64,000 bases of DNA from Auanema rhodensis. Its lineage: Eukaryota > Nematoda > Chromadorea > Rhabditida > Rhabditidae. Location: contig OZ059895.1 of NCBI GenBank assembly GCA_964057225.1, positions 11,408,001-11,472,000 of the forward strand, written 5' to 3'. Below the pieces are notes generated by a model. That model searched no databases and had not been told where the DNA came from. It saw only the letters and a list, made by a program, of their open reading frames with translations. The position numbers and the translations under genes were made by a program. This document shows, piece after piece, positions 13,301-27,159 of the stretch (within the stretch, counting starts at the first letter, position 1; the number at the start of each line of letters is the position of its first letter).

Positions 13301-14344
13301 AAATTATCTTCAATCTTATTTCTATCTTACAGTTATAAACCATTAGTTAATGAACCATCATCTTACCTTTACTATTTCTATCTATTTCCTATCAAAACCA
13401 ACTTTGTTCAAACACTATACAACTGAGAAGCCTTTTTTAATTTCTTGTATTTGGAGCTCATAAGATTTGATATCATTGAGGGATCCAGATAGAACGTGGA
13501 AAATTACGTAACTAACATGAAATTGGAAAAAACTATAACGAGGATAAGTATGTGAATCATTGAATATCAGATATTTTCGCTTAGGACCATACCACGTTGA
13601 AAGTACGCCATGCCGCTGATTTTCAATTTTAACTCTTCTGTATTAAATGTTTTCAATTTTCAAGCAGTTTTACTCAGATAGCTTAACCCTAGGCAGCAAA
13701 TTATCTTCAATATTATTTCTATCTTACAGTTATAAACCAATAGTTAATGAACCATCATCTTACCTTTACTGTTTCTATCTATTTCCTATCGAGAGCAACT
13801 TTGTTCAAACACTATACAACTGTGAAACCTTTTTTAATTTCTTGTATTTGGAGCTCATAAGATTTGATATCATTGAGGGATCCAGATAGAATGTGGAAAA
13901 TTACATAACTAACATGAAATTGGGAAAAAATTATGACGAGGATAAGTATGTGAAACATTGAATATCAGATATTTTCGCTTAGGACCATACCACGTTGAAA
14001 GTACGGCATGCGGCTGATTTTCAATTTTAACTCTTCTGTAACAAATGTTTGAATTTTCAAGCAGTTTTACTTAGATAGCTCAACCCAAGGCAGCAAATTA
14101 TCTTCAATCTTATTTCTATCTCACAGTTATAAACCATTAGTTAATGAACCATCATCTTACCTTCACTGTTTCTATCTATTTTCTATCAAAAGAAACATTG
14201 TTTAAACACTATACAACTGTGAAACCTTTTTTAATTTCTTGTATTTGGAACTCATAAGATTTGATATCATCGAGGGATCCAGATAGAACGTGGAAAATTA
14301 CGTAACTAACATGAAATTGGAAAAAACTATAACGAGGATAAGTA
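10384..14344 (+). repeat. Tandem duplication of a 1984-bp pentamer (B-C-G-A-B)
   Basis: About 10384-12360 repeats at 12368-14344. Three private variants are shared at offset 1984: 'gccatgctgctg' (10831 and 12815 region), 'tcagatgttttcgc' (near 11188 and 13172) and 'ctatctcacag' (near 12134 and 14118). The copies stop matching at 12361 versus 14345, where 'tgtcaatc' meets 'tgtgaatc', and upstream of 10384, where 'gaaacattg' meets 'caatcattg'. By eye I found no difference between copies in the parts compared. Confidence 0.88.
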
Positions 14345-15620
14345 TGTGAATCATTGAATATCAGATATTTTCGCTTAGGACCATACCACGTTGAAAGTAC
14401 GCCATGCCGCTGATTTTCAATTTTAACTCTTTTGTAACAAATGTTTTCAATTTTCAAGCAGTTTTACTCAGATAGCTTAACCCAAGGCAGCAAATTATCT
14501 TCAATATTATTTCTATCTTACAGTTATAAACCAATAGTTAATGAACCATCATCTTACCTTTACTGTTTCTATCTATTTCCTATCGAAACCAACTTTGTTC
14601 AAAAACTATACAACTGTGAAACCTTTTTTAATTTCTTGTATTTGAAGCTCATAAGATTTGATATCATCGAGGGATCCAGATAGAACGTGGAAAATTACAT
14701 AACTAACATGAAATTGGAAAAAACTATAACGAGGATAAGTATGTCAATCATTGAATATCAGATATTTTCGCTTAGGACCATACCACGTTGAAAGTACGCC
14801 ATGCCGCTGATTTTCGATTTTAACTCTTTTGTAACAAATGTTTTCAATTTTCAAGCAGTTTTACTTAGATAGCTCAACCCAAGGCAGCAATTTATCTTCA
14901 ATATTATTTCTATCTTACAGTTATAAACCAATAGTTAATGAACCATCATCTTACCCTTACCGTTTCTATCTATTTCCTATCGAAACCAACTTTGTTCAAA
15001 AACTATACAACTGTGAAACCTTTTTTAATTTCTTGTATTTGAAGCTCATAAGATTTGATATCATTAAGGGATCCAGATAGAACGTGGAAAATTACATAAC
15101 TAACATGAAATTGGGAAAACATTATAACGAGGATAAGTATGTAAATCATTGAATATCAGATATTTTTGCTTACAACTATACCACGTTGTAAGTACGCCAT
15201 GCCGCTGATTTTCAATTTTAACTCTTTTGTAACATATGTTTTCAATTTTCAAGCAGTTTTACTTAGATAGCTCAACCCAAGGCAGCAAATTATCTTCAAT
15301 CTTATTTCTATCTTACAGTTATAAACCATTAGTTAATGAACCATCATCTTACCTTTACTATTTCTATCTATTTCCTATCAAAACCAACTTTGTTCAAACA
15401 CTATACAACTGAGAAGCCTTTTTTAATTTCTTGTATTTGGAGCTCATAAGATTTGATATCATTGAGGGATCCAGATAGAACGTGGAAAATTACGTAACTA
15501 ACATGAAATTGGAAAAAACTATAACGAGGATAAGTATGTGAATCATTGAATATCAGATATTTTCGCTTAGGACCATACCACGTTGAAAGTACGCCATGCC
15601 GCTGATTTTCAATTTTAACT

Positions 15621-18600
15621 CTTCTGTATTAAATGTTTTCAATTTTCAAGCAGTTTTACTCAGATAGCTTAACCCTAGGCAGCAAATTATCTTCAATATT
15701 ATTTCTATCTTACAGTTATAAACCAATAGTTAATGAACCATCATCTTACCTTTACTGTTTCTATCTATTTCCTATCGAGAGCAACTTTGTTCAAACACTA
15801 TACAACTGTGAAACCTTTTTTAATTTCTTGTATTTGGAGCTCATAAGATTTGATATCATTGAGGGATCCAGATAGAATGTGGAAAATTACATAACTAACA
15901 TGAAATTGGGAAAAAATTATGACGAGGATAAGTATGTGAAACATTGAATATCAGATATTTTCGCTTAGGACCATACCACGTTGAAAGTACGGCATGCGGC
16001 TGATTTTCAATTTTAACTCTTCTGTAACAAATGTTTGAATTTTCAAGCAGTTTTACTTAGATAGCTCAACCCAAGGCAGCAAATTATCTTCAATCTTATT
16101 TCTATCTTACAGTTATAAACCATTAGTTAATGAACCATCATCTTACCTTCACTGTTTCTATCTATTTTCTATCAAAAGAAACATTGTTTAAACACTATAC
16201 AACTGTGAAACCTTTTTTAATTTCTTGTATTTGAAGCTCATAAGATTTGATATCATTAAGGGATCCAGATAGAACGTGGAAAATTACGTAACTAACATGA
16301 AATTGGAAAAAACTATAACGAGGATAAGTATGTCAATCATTGAATATCAGATATTTTCGCTTAGGACCATACCACGTTGAAAGTACGCCATGCCGCTGAT
16401 TCTCGATTTTAACTCTTTTGTAACAAATGTTTTCAATTTTCAAGCAGTTTTACTTAGATAGCTCAACCCAAGGCAGCAATTTATCTTCAATATTATTTCT
16501 ATCTTACAGTTATAAACCAATAGTTAATGAACCATCATCTTACCCTTACCGTTTCTATCTATTTCCTATCGAAACCAACTTTGTTCAAAAACTATACAAC
16601 TGTGAAACCTTTTTTAATTTCTTGTATTTGAAGCTCATAAGATTTGATATCATTAAGGGATCCAGATAGAACGTGGAAAATTACATAACTAACATGAAAT
16701 TGGGGAAACATTATAACGAGGATAAGTATGTAAATCATTGAATATCAGATATTTTTGCTTACAACTATACCACGTTGTAAGTACGCCATGCCGCTGATTT
16801 TCAATTTTAACTCTTTTGTAACATATGTTTTCAATTTTCAAGCAGTTTTACTTAGATAGCTCAACCCAAGGCAGCAATTCATCTTCAATATTATTTCTAT
16901 CTTACAGTTATAAACCAATAGTTAATGAACCATCATCTTACCCTTACCGTTTCTATCTATTTCATATCGAAACCAACTTTGTTCAAAAACTATACAACTG
17001 TGAAACCTTTTTTAATTTCTTGTATTTGGAGCTCATAAGATTTGATATCATTAAGGGATCCAGATAGAACGTGGAAAATTACATAACTAACATGAAATTG
17101 GGAAAAAATTATAACGAGGATAAGTATGTATATCATTGAATATCAGATATTTTTGCTTACAACTATACCACGTTGTAAGTACGCCATGCCGCTGATTTTC
17201 AATTTTAACTCTTTTGTAACAAATGTTTTCAATTTTCAAGCAGTTTTACTTAGATAGCTCAACCCAAGGCAGCAATTCATCTTCAATATTATTTCTATCT
17301 TACAGTTATAAACCAATAGTTAATGAACCATCATCTTACCCTTACCGTTTCTATCTATTTCATATCGAAACCAACTTTGTTCAAAAACTATACAACTGTG
17401 AAACCTTTTTTAATTTCTTGTATTTGGAGCTCATAAGATTTGATATCATTAAGGGATCCAGATAGAACGTGGAAAATTACATAACTAACATGAAATTGGG
17501 AAAAAATTATAACGAGGATAAGTATGTGAAACATTGAATATCAGATATTTTTGCTTAGGACCATACCACGTTGAAAGTACGGCATGCGGCTGATTTTCAA
17601 TTTTAACTCTTCTGTAACAAATGTTTTCAATTTTCAACAGTTTTACTTAGATAGCTCAACCCAAGGCAGCAAATTATCTTCAATCTTATTTCTATCTTAC
17701 AGTTATAAACCATTAGTTAATGAACCATCATCTTACCTTTACTATTTCTATCTATTTCCTATCAAAACCAACTTTGTTCAAACACTATACAACTGAGAAG
17801 CCTTTTTTAATTTCTTGTATTTGGAGCTCATAAGATTTGATATCATTGAGGGATCCTGATAGAACGTGGAAAATTACGTAACTAACATGAAATTGGAAAA
17901 AACTATAACGAGGATAAGTATGTGAATCATTGAATATCAGATATTTTCGCTTAGGACCATACCACGTTCAAAGTACGCCATGCCGCTGATTTTCAATTTT
18001 AACTCTTCTGTATTAAATGTTTTCAATTTTCAAGCAGTTTTACTCAGATAGCTTAACCCTAGGCAGCAAATTATCTTCAATATTATTTCTATCTTACAGT
18101 TATAAACCAATAGTTAATGAACCATCATCTTACCTTTACTGTTTCTATCTATTTCCTATCGAAAGCAACTTTGTTCAAACACTATACAACTGTGAAACCT
18201 TTTTTAATTTCTTGTATTTGGAGCTCATAAGATTTGATATCATTAAGGGATCCAGATAGAACGTGGAAAATTACATAACTAACAAGAAATTGGGAAAAAA
18301 TTATAACGAGGATAAGTATGTAAATCATTGAATATCAGATATTTTTGCTTACAACTATACCACGTTGTAAGTACGCCATGCCGCTGATTTTCAATTTCAA
18401 CTCTTTTGTAACAAATGTTTTCAATTTTCAAGCAGTTTTACTTAGATAGCTCAACCCAAGGCAGCAATTCATCTTCAATATTATTTCTATCTTACAGTTA
18501 TAAACCAATAGTTAATGAACCATCATCTTACCCTTACCGTTTCTATCTATTTCATATCAAAACCAACTTTGTTCAAAAACTATACAACTGTGAAACCTTT

Positions 18601-21600
18601 TTTAATTTCTTGTATTTGGAGCTCATAAGATTTGATATCATTAAGGGATCCAGATAAAACGTGGAAAATTACATAACTAACATGAAATTGGGAAAAAATT
18701 ATAACGAGGATAAGTATGTGAAACATTGAATATCAGATATTTTCGCTTAGGACCATACCACGTTGAAAGTACGGCATGCGGCTGATTTTCAATTTTAACT
18801 CTTCTGTAACAAATGTTTGAATTTTCAAGCAGTTTTACTTAGATAGCTCAACCCAAGGCAGCAAATTATCTTCAATCTTATTTCTATCTTACAGTTATAA
18901 ACCATTAGTTAATGAACCATCATCTTACCTTCACTGTTTCTATCTATTTTCTATCAAAAGAAACATTGTTTAAACACTATACAACTGTGAAACCTTTTTT
19001 AATTTTTTGTATTTGGAACTCATAAGATTTGATATCATCGAGGGATCCAGATAGAACGTGGAAAATTACATAACTAACATGAAATTGGGAAAAAATTATA
19101 ACGAGGATAAGTATGTGAAACATTGAATATCAGATATTTTCGCTTAGGACCATACCACGTTGAAAGTACGGCATGCGGCTGATTTTCAATTTTAACTCTT
19201 CTGTAACAAATGTTTTCAATTTTCAAGCAGTTTTACTTAGATAGCTCAACCCAAGGCAGCAAATTATCTTCAATCTTATTTCTATCTTACAGTTATAAAC
19301 CATTAGTTAATGAACCATCATCTTACCTTTACTATTTCTATCTATTTCCTATCAAAACCAACTTTGTTCAAACACTATACAACTGAGAAGCCTTTTTTAA
19401 TTTCTTGTATTTGGAGCTCATAAGATTTGATATCATTGAGGGATCCAGATAGAACGTGGAAAATTACGTAACTAACATGAAATTGGAAAAAACTATAACG
19501 AGGATAAGTATGTGAATCATTGAATATCAGATATTTTCGCTTAGGACCATACCACGTTGAAAGTACGCCATGCCGCTGATTTTCAATTTTAACTCTTCTG
19601 TATTAAATGTTTTCAATTTTCAAGCAGTTTTACTCAGATAGCTTAACCCTAGGCAGCAAATTATCTTCAATATTATTTCTATCTTACAGTTATAAACCAA
19701 TAGTTAATGAACCATCATCTTACCTTTACTGTTTCTATCTATTTCCTATCGAGAGCAACTTTGTTCAAACACTATACAACTGTGAAACCTTTTTTAATTT
19801 CTTGTATTTGGAGCTCATAAGATTTGATATCATTGAGGGATCCAGATAGAATGTGGAAAATTACATAACTAACATGAAATTGGGAAAAAATTATGACGAG
19901 GATAAGTATGTGAAACATTGAATATCAGATATTTTCGCTTAGGACCATACCACGTTGAAAGTACGGCATGCGGCTGATTTTCAATTTTAACTCTTCTGTA
20001 ACAAATGTTTGAATTTTCAAGCAGTTTTACTTAGATAGCTCAACCCAAGGCAGCAAAATATCTTCAATCTTATTTCTATCTTACAGTTATAAACCATTAG
20101 TTAATGAACCATCATCTTACCTTCACTGTTTCTATCTATTTTCTATCAAAAGAAACATTGTTTAAACACTATACAACTGTGAAACCTTTTTTAATTTCTT
20201 GTATTTGGAACTCATAAGATTTGATATCATCGAGGGATCCAGATAGAACGTGGAAAATTACGTAACTAACATGAAATTGGAAAAAACTATAACGAGGATA
20301 AGTATGTGAATCATTGAATATCAGATATTTTCGCTTAGGACCATACCACGTTGAAAGTACGCCATGCCGCTGATTTTCAATTTTAACTCTTTTGTAACAA
20401 ATGTTTTCAATTTTCAAGCAGTTTTACTCAGATAGCTTAACCCAAGGCAGCAAATTATCTTCAATATTATTTCTATCTTACAGTTATAAACCAATAGTTA
20501 ATGAACCATCATCTTACCTTTACTGTTTCTATCTATTTCCTATCGAAACCAACTTTGTTCAAAAACTATACAACTGTGAAACCTTTTTTAATTTCTTGTA
20601 TTTGGAACTCATAAGATTTGATATCATCGAGGGATCCAGATAGAACGTGGAAAATTACGTAACTAACATGAAATTGGAAAAAACTATAACGAGGATAAGT
20701 ATGTGAATCATTGAATATCAGATATTTTCGCTTAGGACCATACCACGTTGAAAGTACGCCATGCCGCTGATTTTCAATTTTAACTCTTTTGTAACAAATG
20801 TTTTCAATTTTCAAGCAGTTTTACTCAGATAGCTTAACCCAAGGCAGCAAATTATCTTCAATATTATTTCTATCTTACAGTTATAAACCAATAGTTAATG
20901 AACCATCATCTTACCTTTACTGTTTCTATCTATTTCCTATCGAAACCAACTTTGTTCAAAAACTATACAACTGTGAAACCTTTTTTAATTTCTTGTATTT
21001 GAAGCTCATAAGATTTGATATCATTAAGGGATCCAGATAGAACGTGGAAAATTACGTAACTAACATGAAATTGGAAAAAACTATAACGAGGATAAGTATG
21101 TCAATCATTGAATATCAGATATTTTCGCTTAGGACCATACCACGTTGAAAGTACGCCATGCCGCTGATTTTCGATTTTAACTCTTTTGTAACAAATGTTT
21201 TCAATTTTCAAGCAGTTTTACTTAGATAGCTCAACCCAAGGCAGCAATTTATCTTCAATATTATTTCTATCTTACAGTTATAAACCAATAGTTAATGAAC
21301 CATCATCTTACCCTTACCGTTTCTATCTCTTTCCTATCGAAACCAACTTTGTTCAAAAACTATACAACTGTGAAACCTTTTTTAATTTCTTGTATTTGAA
21401 GCTCATAAGATTTGATATCATTAAGGGATCCAGATAGAACGTGGAAAATTACATAACTAACATGAAATTGGGAAAAAATTATAACGAGGATAAGTATGTA
21501 AATCATTGAATATCAGATATTTTTGCTTACAACTATACCACGTTGTAAGTACGCCATGCCGCTGATTTTCAATTTTAACTCTTTTGTAACATATGTTTTC

Positions 21601-24600
21601 AATTTTCAAGCAGTTTTACTTAGATAGCTCAACCCAAGGCAGCAATTCATCTTCAATATTATTTCTATTTTACAGTTATAAACCAATAGTTAATGAACCA
21701 TCATCTTACCCTTACCGTTTCTATCTATTTCATATCGAAACCAACTTTGTTCAAAAACTATACAACTGTGAAACCTTTTTTAATTTCTTGTATTTGGAGC
21801 TCATAAGATTTGATATCATTAAGGGATCCAGATAGAACGTGGAAAATTACATAACTAACATGAAATTGGGAAAAAATTATAACGAGGATAAGTATGTAAA
21901 TCATTGAATATCAGATATTTTTGCTTACAACTATACCACGTTGTAAGTACGCCATGCCGCTGATTTTCAATTTTAACTCTTTTGTAACAAATGTTTTCAA
22001 TTTTCAAGCAGTTTTACTTAGATAGCTCAACCCAAGGCAGCAATTCATCTTCAATATTATTTCTATCTTACAGTTATAAACCAATAGTTAATGAACCATC
22101 ATCTTACCCTTACCGTTTCTATCTATTTCATATCAAAACCAACTTTGTTCAAAAACTATACAACTGTGAAACCTTTTTTAATTTCTTGTATTTGGAGCTC
22201 ATAAGATTTGATATCATTAAGGGATCCAGATAGAACGTGGAAAATTACATAACTAACATGAAATTGGGAAAAAATTATAACGAGGATAAGTATGTGAAAC
22301 ATTGAATATCAGATATTTTCGCTTAGGACCATACCACGTTGAAAGTACGGCATGCGGCTGATTTTCAATTTTAACTCTTCTGTAACAAATGTTTTCAATT
22401 TTCAAGCAGTTTTACTTAGATAGCTTAACCCAAGGCAGCAAATTATCTTCAATCTTATTTCTATCTTACAGTTATAAACCATTAGTTAATGAACCATCAT
22501 CTTACCTTTACTATTTCTATCTATTTCCTATCAAAACCAACTTTGTTCAAACACTATACAACTGAGAAGCCTTTTTTAATTTCTTGTATTTGGAGCTCAT
22601 AAGATTTGATATCATTGAGGGATCCAGATAGAACGTGGAAAATTACGTAACTAACATGAAATTGGAAAAAACTATAACGAGGATAAGTATGTGAATCATT
22701 GAATATCAGATATTTTCGCTTAGGACCATACCACGTTGAAAGTACGCCATGCCGCTGATTTTCAATTTTAACTCTTTTGTAACAAATGTTTTCAATTTTC
22801 AAGCAGTTTTACTCAGATAGCTTAACCCAAGGCAGCAAATTATCTTCAATATTATTTCTATCTTACAGTTATAAACCAATAGTTAATGAACCATCATCTT
22901 ACCTTCACTGTTTCTATCTATTTTCTATCAAAAGAAACATTGTTTAAACACTATACAACTGTGAAACCTTTTTTAATTTCTTGTATTTGGAACTCATAAG
23001 ATTTGATATCATCGAGGGATCCAGATAGAACGTGGAAAATTAGGTAACTAACATGAAATTGGAAAAAACTATAACGAGGATAAGTATGTGAATCATTGAA
23101 TATCAGATATTTTCGCTTAGGACCATACCACGTTGAAAGTACGCCATGCCGCTGATTTTCAATTTTAACCCTTTTGTAACAAATGTTTTCAATTTTCAAG
23201 CAGTTTTACTCAGATAGCTTAACCCAAGGCAGCAAATTATCTTCAATATTATTTCTATCTTACAGTTATAAACCAATAGTTAATGAACCATCATCTTACC
23301 TTTACTGTTTCTATCTATTTCCTATCGAAACCAACTTTGTTCAAAAACTATACAACTGTGAAACCTTTTTTAATTTCTTGTATTTGAAGCTCATAAGATT
23401 TGATATCATTAAGGGATCCAGATAGAACGTGGAAAATTACGTAACTAACATGAAATTGGAAAAAACTATAACGAGGATAAGTATGTCAATCATTGAATAT
23501 CAGATATTTTCGCTTAGGACCATACCACGTTGAAAGTACGCCATGCCGCTGATTTTCGATTTTAACTCTTTTGTAACAAATGTTTTCAATTTTCAAGCAG
23601 TTTTACTTAGATAGCTCAACCCAAGGCAGCAATTTATCTTCAATATTATTTCTATCTTACAGTTATAAACCAATAGTTAATGAACCATCATCTTACCCTT
23701 ACCGTTTCTATCTATTTCCTATCGAAACCAACTTTGTTCAAAAACTATACAACTGTGAAACCTTTTTTAATTTCTTGTATTTGAAGCTCATAAGATTTGA
23801 TATCATTAAGGGATCCAGATAGAACGTGGAAAATTACATAACTAACATGAAATTGGGAAAAACTATAACGAGGATAAGTATGTCAATCATTGAATATCAG
23901 ATATTTTCGCTTAGGACCATACCACGTTGAAAGTACGCCATGCCGCTGATTTTCGATTTTAACTCTTTTGTAACAAATGTTTTCAATTTTCAAGCAGTTT
24001 TACTTAGATAGCTCAACCCAAGGCAGCAATTTATCTTCAATATTATTTCTATCTTACAGTTATAAACCAATAGTTAATGAACCATCATCTTACCCTTACC
24101 GTTTCTATCTATTTCCTATCGAAACCAACTTTGTTCAAAAACTATACAACTGTGAAACCTTTTTTAATTTCTTGTATTTGAAGCTCATAAGATTTGATAT
24201 CATTAAGGGATCCAGATAGAACGTGGAAAATTACATAACTAACATGAAATTGGGAAAAAATTATAACGAGGATAAGTATGTAAATCATTGAATATCAGAT
24301 ATTTTTGCTTACAACTATACCACGTTGTAAGTACGCCATGCCGCTGATTTTCAATTTTAACTCTTTTGTAACATATGTTTTCAATTTTCAAGCAGTTTTA
24401 CTTAGATAGCTCAACCCAAGGCAGCAATTCATCTTCAATATTATTTCTATCTTACAGTTATAAACCAATAGTTAATGAACCATCATCTTACCCTTACCGT
24501 TTCTATCTATTTCATATCGAAACCAACTTTGTTCAAAAACTATACAACTGTGAAACCTTTTTTAATTTCTTGTATTTGGAGCTCATAAGATTTGATATCA

Positions 24601-26750
24601 TTAAGGGATCCAGATAGAACGTGGAAAATTACATAACTAACATGAAATTGGGAAAAAATTATAACGAGGATAAGTATGTAAATCATTGAATATCAGATAT
24701 TTTTGCTTACAACTATACCACGTTGTAAGTACGCCATGCCGCTGATTTTCGATTTTAACTCTTTTGTAACAAATGTTTTCAATTTTCAAGCAGTTTTACT
24801 TAGATAGCTCAACCCAAGGCAGCAATTTATCTTCAATATTATTTCTATCTTACAGTTATAAACCAATAGTTAATGAACCATCATCTTACCCTTACCGTTT
24901 CTATCTATTTCCTATCGAAACCAACTTTGTTCAAAAACTATACAACTGTGAAACCTTTTTTAATTTCTTGTATTTGAAGCTCATAAGATTTGATATCATT
25001 AAGGGATCCAGATAGAACGTGGAAAATTACATAACTAACATGAAATTGGGAAAAAATTATAACGAGGATAAGTATGTAAATCATTGAATATCAGATATTT
25101 TTGCTTACAACTATACCACGTTGTAAGTACGCCATGCCGCTGATTTTCAATTTTAACTCTTTTGTAACATATGTTTTCAATTTTCAAGCAGTTTTACTTA
25201 GATAGCTCAACCCAAGGCAGCAATTCATCTTCAATATTATTTCTATCTTACAGTTATAAACCAATAGTTAATGAACCATCATCTTACCCTTACCGTTTCT
25301 ATCTATTTCATATCGAAACCAACTTTGTTCAAAAACTATACAACTGTGAAACCTTTTTTAATTTCTTGTATTTGGAGCTCATAAGATTTGATATCATTAA
25401 GGGATCCAGATAGAACGTGGAAAATTACATAACTAACATGAAATTGGGAAAAAATTATAACGAGGATAAGTATGTATATCATTGAATATCAGATATTTTT
25501 GCTTACAACTATACCACGTTGTAAGTACGCCATGCCGCTGATTTTCAATTTTAACTCTTTTGTAACAAATGTTTTCAATTTTCAAGCAGTTTTACTTAGA
25601 TAGCTCAACCCAAGGCAGCAATTCATCTTCAATATTATTTCTATCTTACAGTTATAAACCAATAGTTAATGAACCATCATCTTACCCTTACCGTTTCTAT
25701 CTATTTCATATCAAAACCAACTTTGTTCAAAAACTATACAACTGTGAAACCTTTTTTAATTTCTTGTATTTGGAGCTCATAAGATTTGATATCATTAAGG
25801 GATCCAGATAGAACGTGGAAAATTACATAACTAACATGAAATTGGGAAAAAATTATAACGAGGATAAGTATGTGAAACATTGAATATCAGATATTTTCGC
25901 TTAGGACCATACCACGTTGTAAGTACGCCATGCCGCTGATTTTCAATTTTAACTCTTTTGTAACAAATGTTTTCAATTTTCAAGCAGTTTTACTTAGATA
26001 GCTCAACCCAAGGCAGCAATTCATCTTCAATATTATTTCTATCTTACAGTTATAAACCATTAGTTAATGAACCATCATCTTACCTTTACTATTTCTATCT
26101 GTTTCCTATCAAAACCAACTTTGTTCAAACACTATACAACTGAGAAGCCTTTTTTAATTTCTTGTATTTGGAGCTCATAAGATTTGATATCATCGAGGGA
26201 TCCAGATAGAACGTGGAAAATTACGTAACTAACATGAAATTGGAAAAAACTATAACGAGGATAAGTATGTAAATCATTGAATATCAGATATTTTCGCTTA
26301 CGACCATACCACGTTTAAAGTACGCCATGCCGCTGATTTTCAATTTTAACTCTTCTGTAACAAATGTTTTCAATTTTCAAGCAGTTTTACTTAGATAGCT
26401 TAACCCAAGGCAGCAAATTATCTTCAATATTATTTCTATCTTACAGTTATAAACCATTAGTTAATGAACCATCATCTTACCTTTACTATTTCTATCTGTT
26501 TCCTATCAAAACCAACTTTGTTCAAACACTATACAACTGAGAAGCCTTTTTTAATTTCTTGTATTTGGAGCTCATAAGATTTGATATCATTGAGGGATCC
26601 AGATAGAACGTAGAAAATTACATAACTAACATGAAATTGGGAAAAAATTATAACCAGGATAAGTATGTGAAACATTGAATATCAGATATTTTCGCTTAGG
26701 ACCATACCACGTTGAAAGTACGGCATGCGGCTGATTTTCAATTTTAACTC
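15621..26750 (+). repeat. Sub-block with the most complete A-to-G cycle and D/E expansions
   Basis: Class order by anchor: A 15633, B/C hybrid 16031, D 16427, E 16825, E 17223, G 17621 (1-bp deletion giving 'ttttcaacag'), A 18017, F 18415, B 18813, G 19210, A 19607, B 20005, C-like 20401, C 20798, D 21195, E 21593, F 21991, G 22389, C/B hybrid 22786, C 23183, D 23580, D 23977, E 24375, D 24773, E 25171, F 25569, F/G hybrid 25967, G 26364. The run 19607-22389 is the best full example of the ancestral-looking order. D and E are locally re-amplified at 23.6-25.4 kb. Confidence 0.87.
17900..20580 (+). repeat. Dispersed copy of the 4.0-6.68 kb segment (offset 13,900 bp)
   Basis: The six-to-seven monomer series A-F-B-G-A-B-C at anchors 4117, 4515, 4913, 5310, 5707, 6105, 6501 recurs at 18017, 18415, 18813, 19210, 19607, 20005, 20401. 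Each anchor is shifted by exactly 13,900 bp. The rare seven-T variant 'aattttttgtatttgg' is in both copies. A few private changes since duplication are visible, for example 'aacaagaaattggg' near 18282 and 'aatttcaactcttctg' near 6081. Colinearity ends near 6680/20580. Confidence 0.85.
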
Positions 26751-27159
26751 TTCTGTAACAAATGTTTTCAATTTTCAAGCAGTTTTACTTAGATAGCTCA
26801 ACCCAAGGCAGCAATTCATCTTCAATATTATTTCTATCTTACAGTTATAAACCAATAGTTAATGAACCATCATCTTACCCTTACCGTTTCTATCTATTTC
26901 ATATCAAAACCAACTTTGTTCAAAAACTATACAACTGTGAAACCTTTTTTAATTTCTTGTATTTGGAGCTCATAAGATTTGATATCATCGAGGGATCCAG
27001 ATAGAACGTGGAAAATTACGTAACTAACATGAAATTGGAAAAAACTATAACGAGGATAAGTATGTGAAACATTGAATATCAGATATTTTCGCTTAGGACC
27101 ATACCACGTTGAAAGTACGGCATGCGGCTGATTTTCAATTTTAACTCTTTTGTAACAAA

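Larger units (their letters stand above)
5691..15620 (+). repeat. Sub-block with variable-length A-B-C-(D-E-F)-G cycles
   Basis: Class order by anchor: A 5707, B 6105, C 6501, D-like with the 1-bp deletion 6898, E 7295, F 7693, B 8091, G-like 8488 (keeps TGT where G has TGA), B 8885, C 9281, G 9678, A 10075, B 10473, C 10869, G 11266, A 11663, B 12061, B 12457, C 12853, G 13250, A 13647, B 14045, C 14441, D 14838, E/G hybrid 15236. The cycle shortens to G-A-B-C (about 1588 bp) in the middle and carries an extra B at 12457. Confidence 0.88.

Noticed and set aside
17584-17796. Separate 70-codon ORF starting upstream of the usual ATG
   Set aside because: It arises from a 1-bp deletion ('ttttcaacag') in one class G monomer that shifts the frame into an upstream ATG; it is an ordinary damaged copy.
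20566-20814. Overlapping sense/antisense gene pair or toxin-antitoxin-like arrangement
   Set aside because: The overlap is a geometric result of two chance frames in a tandem monomer. No domain or ribosome-binding context supports it, and the sequence is eukaryotic satellite.
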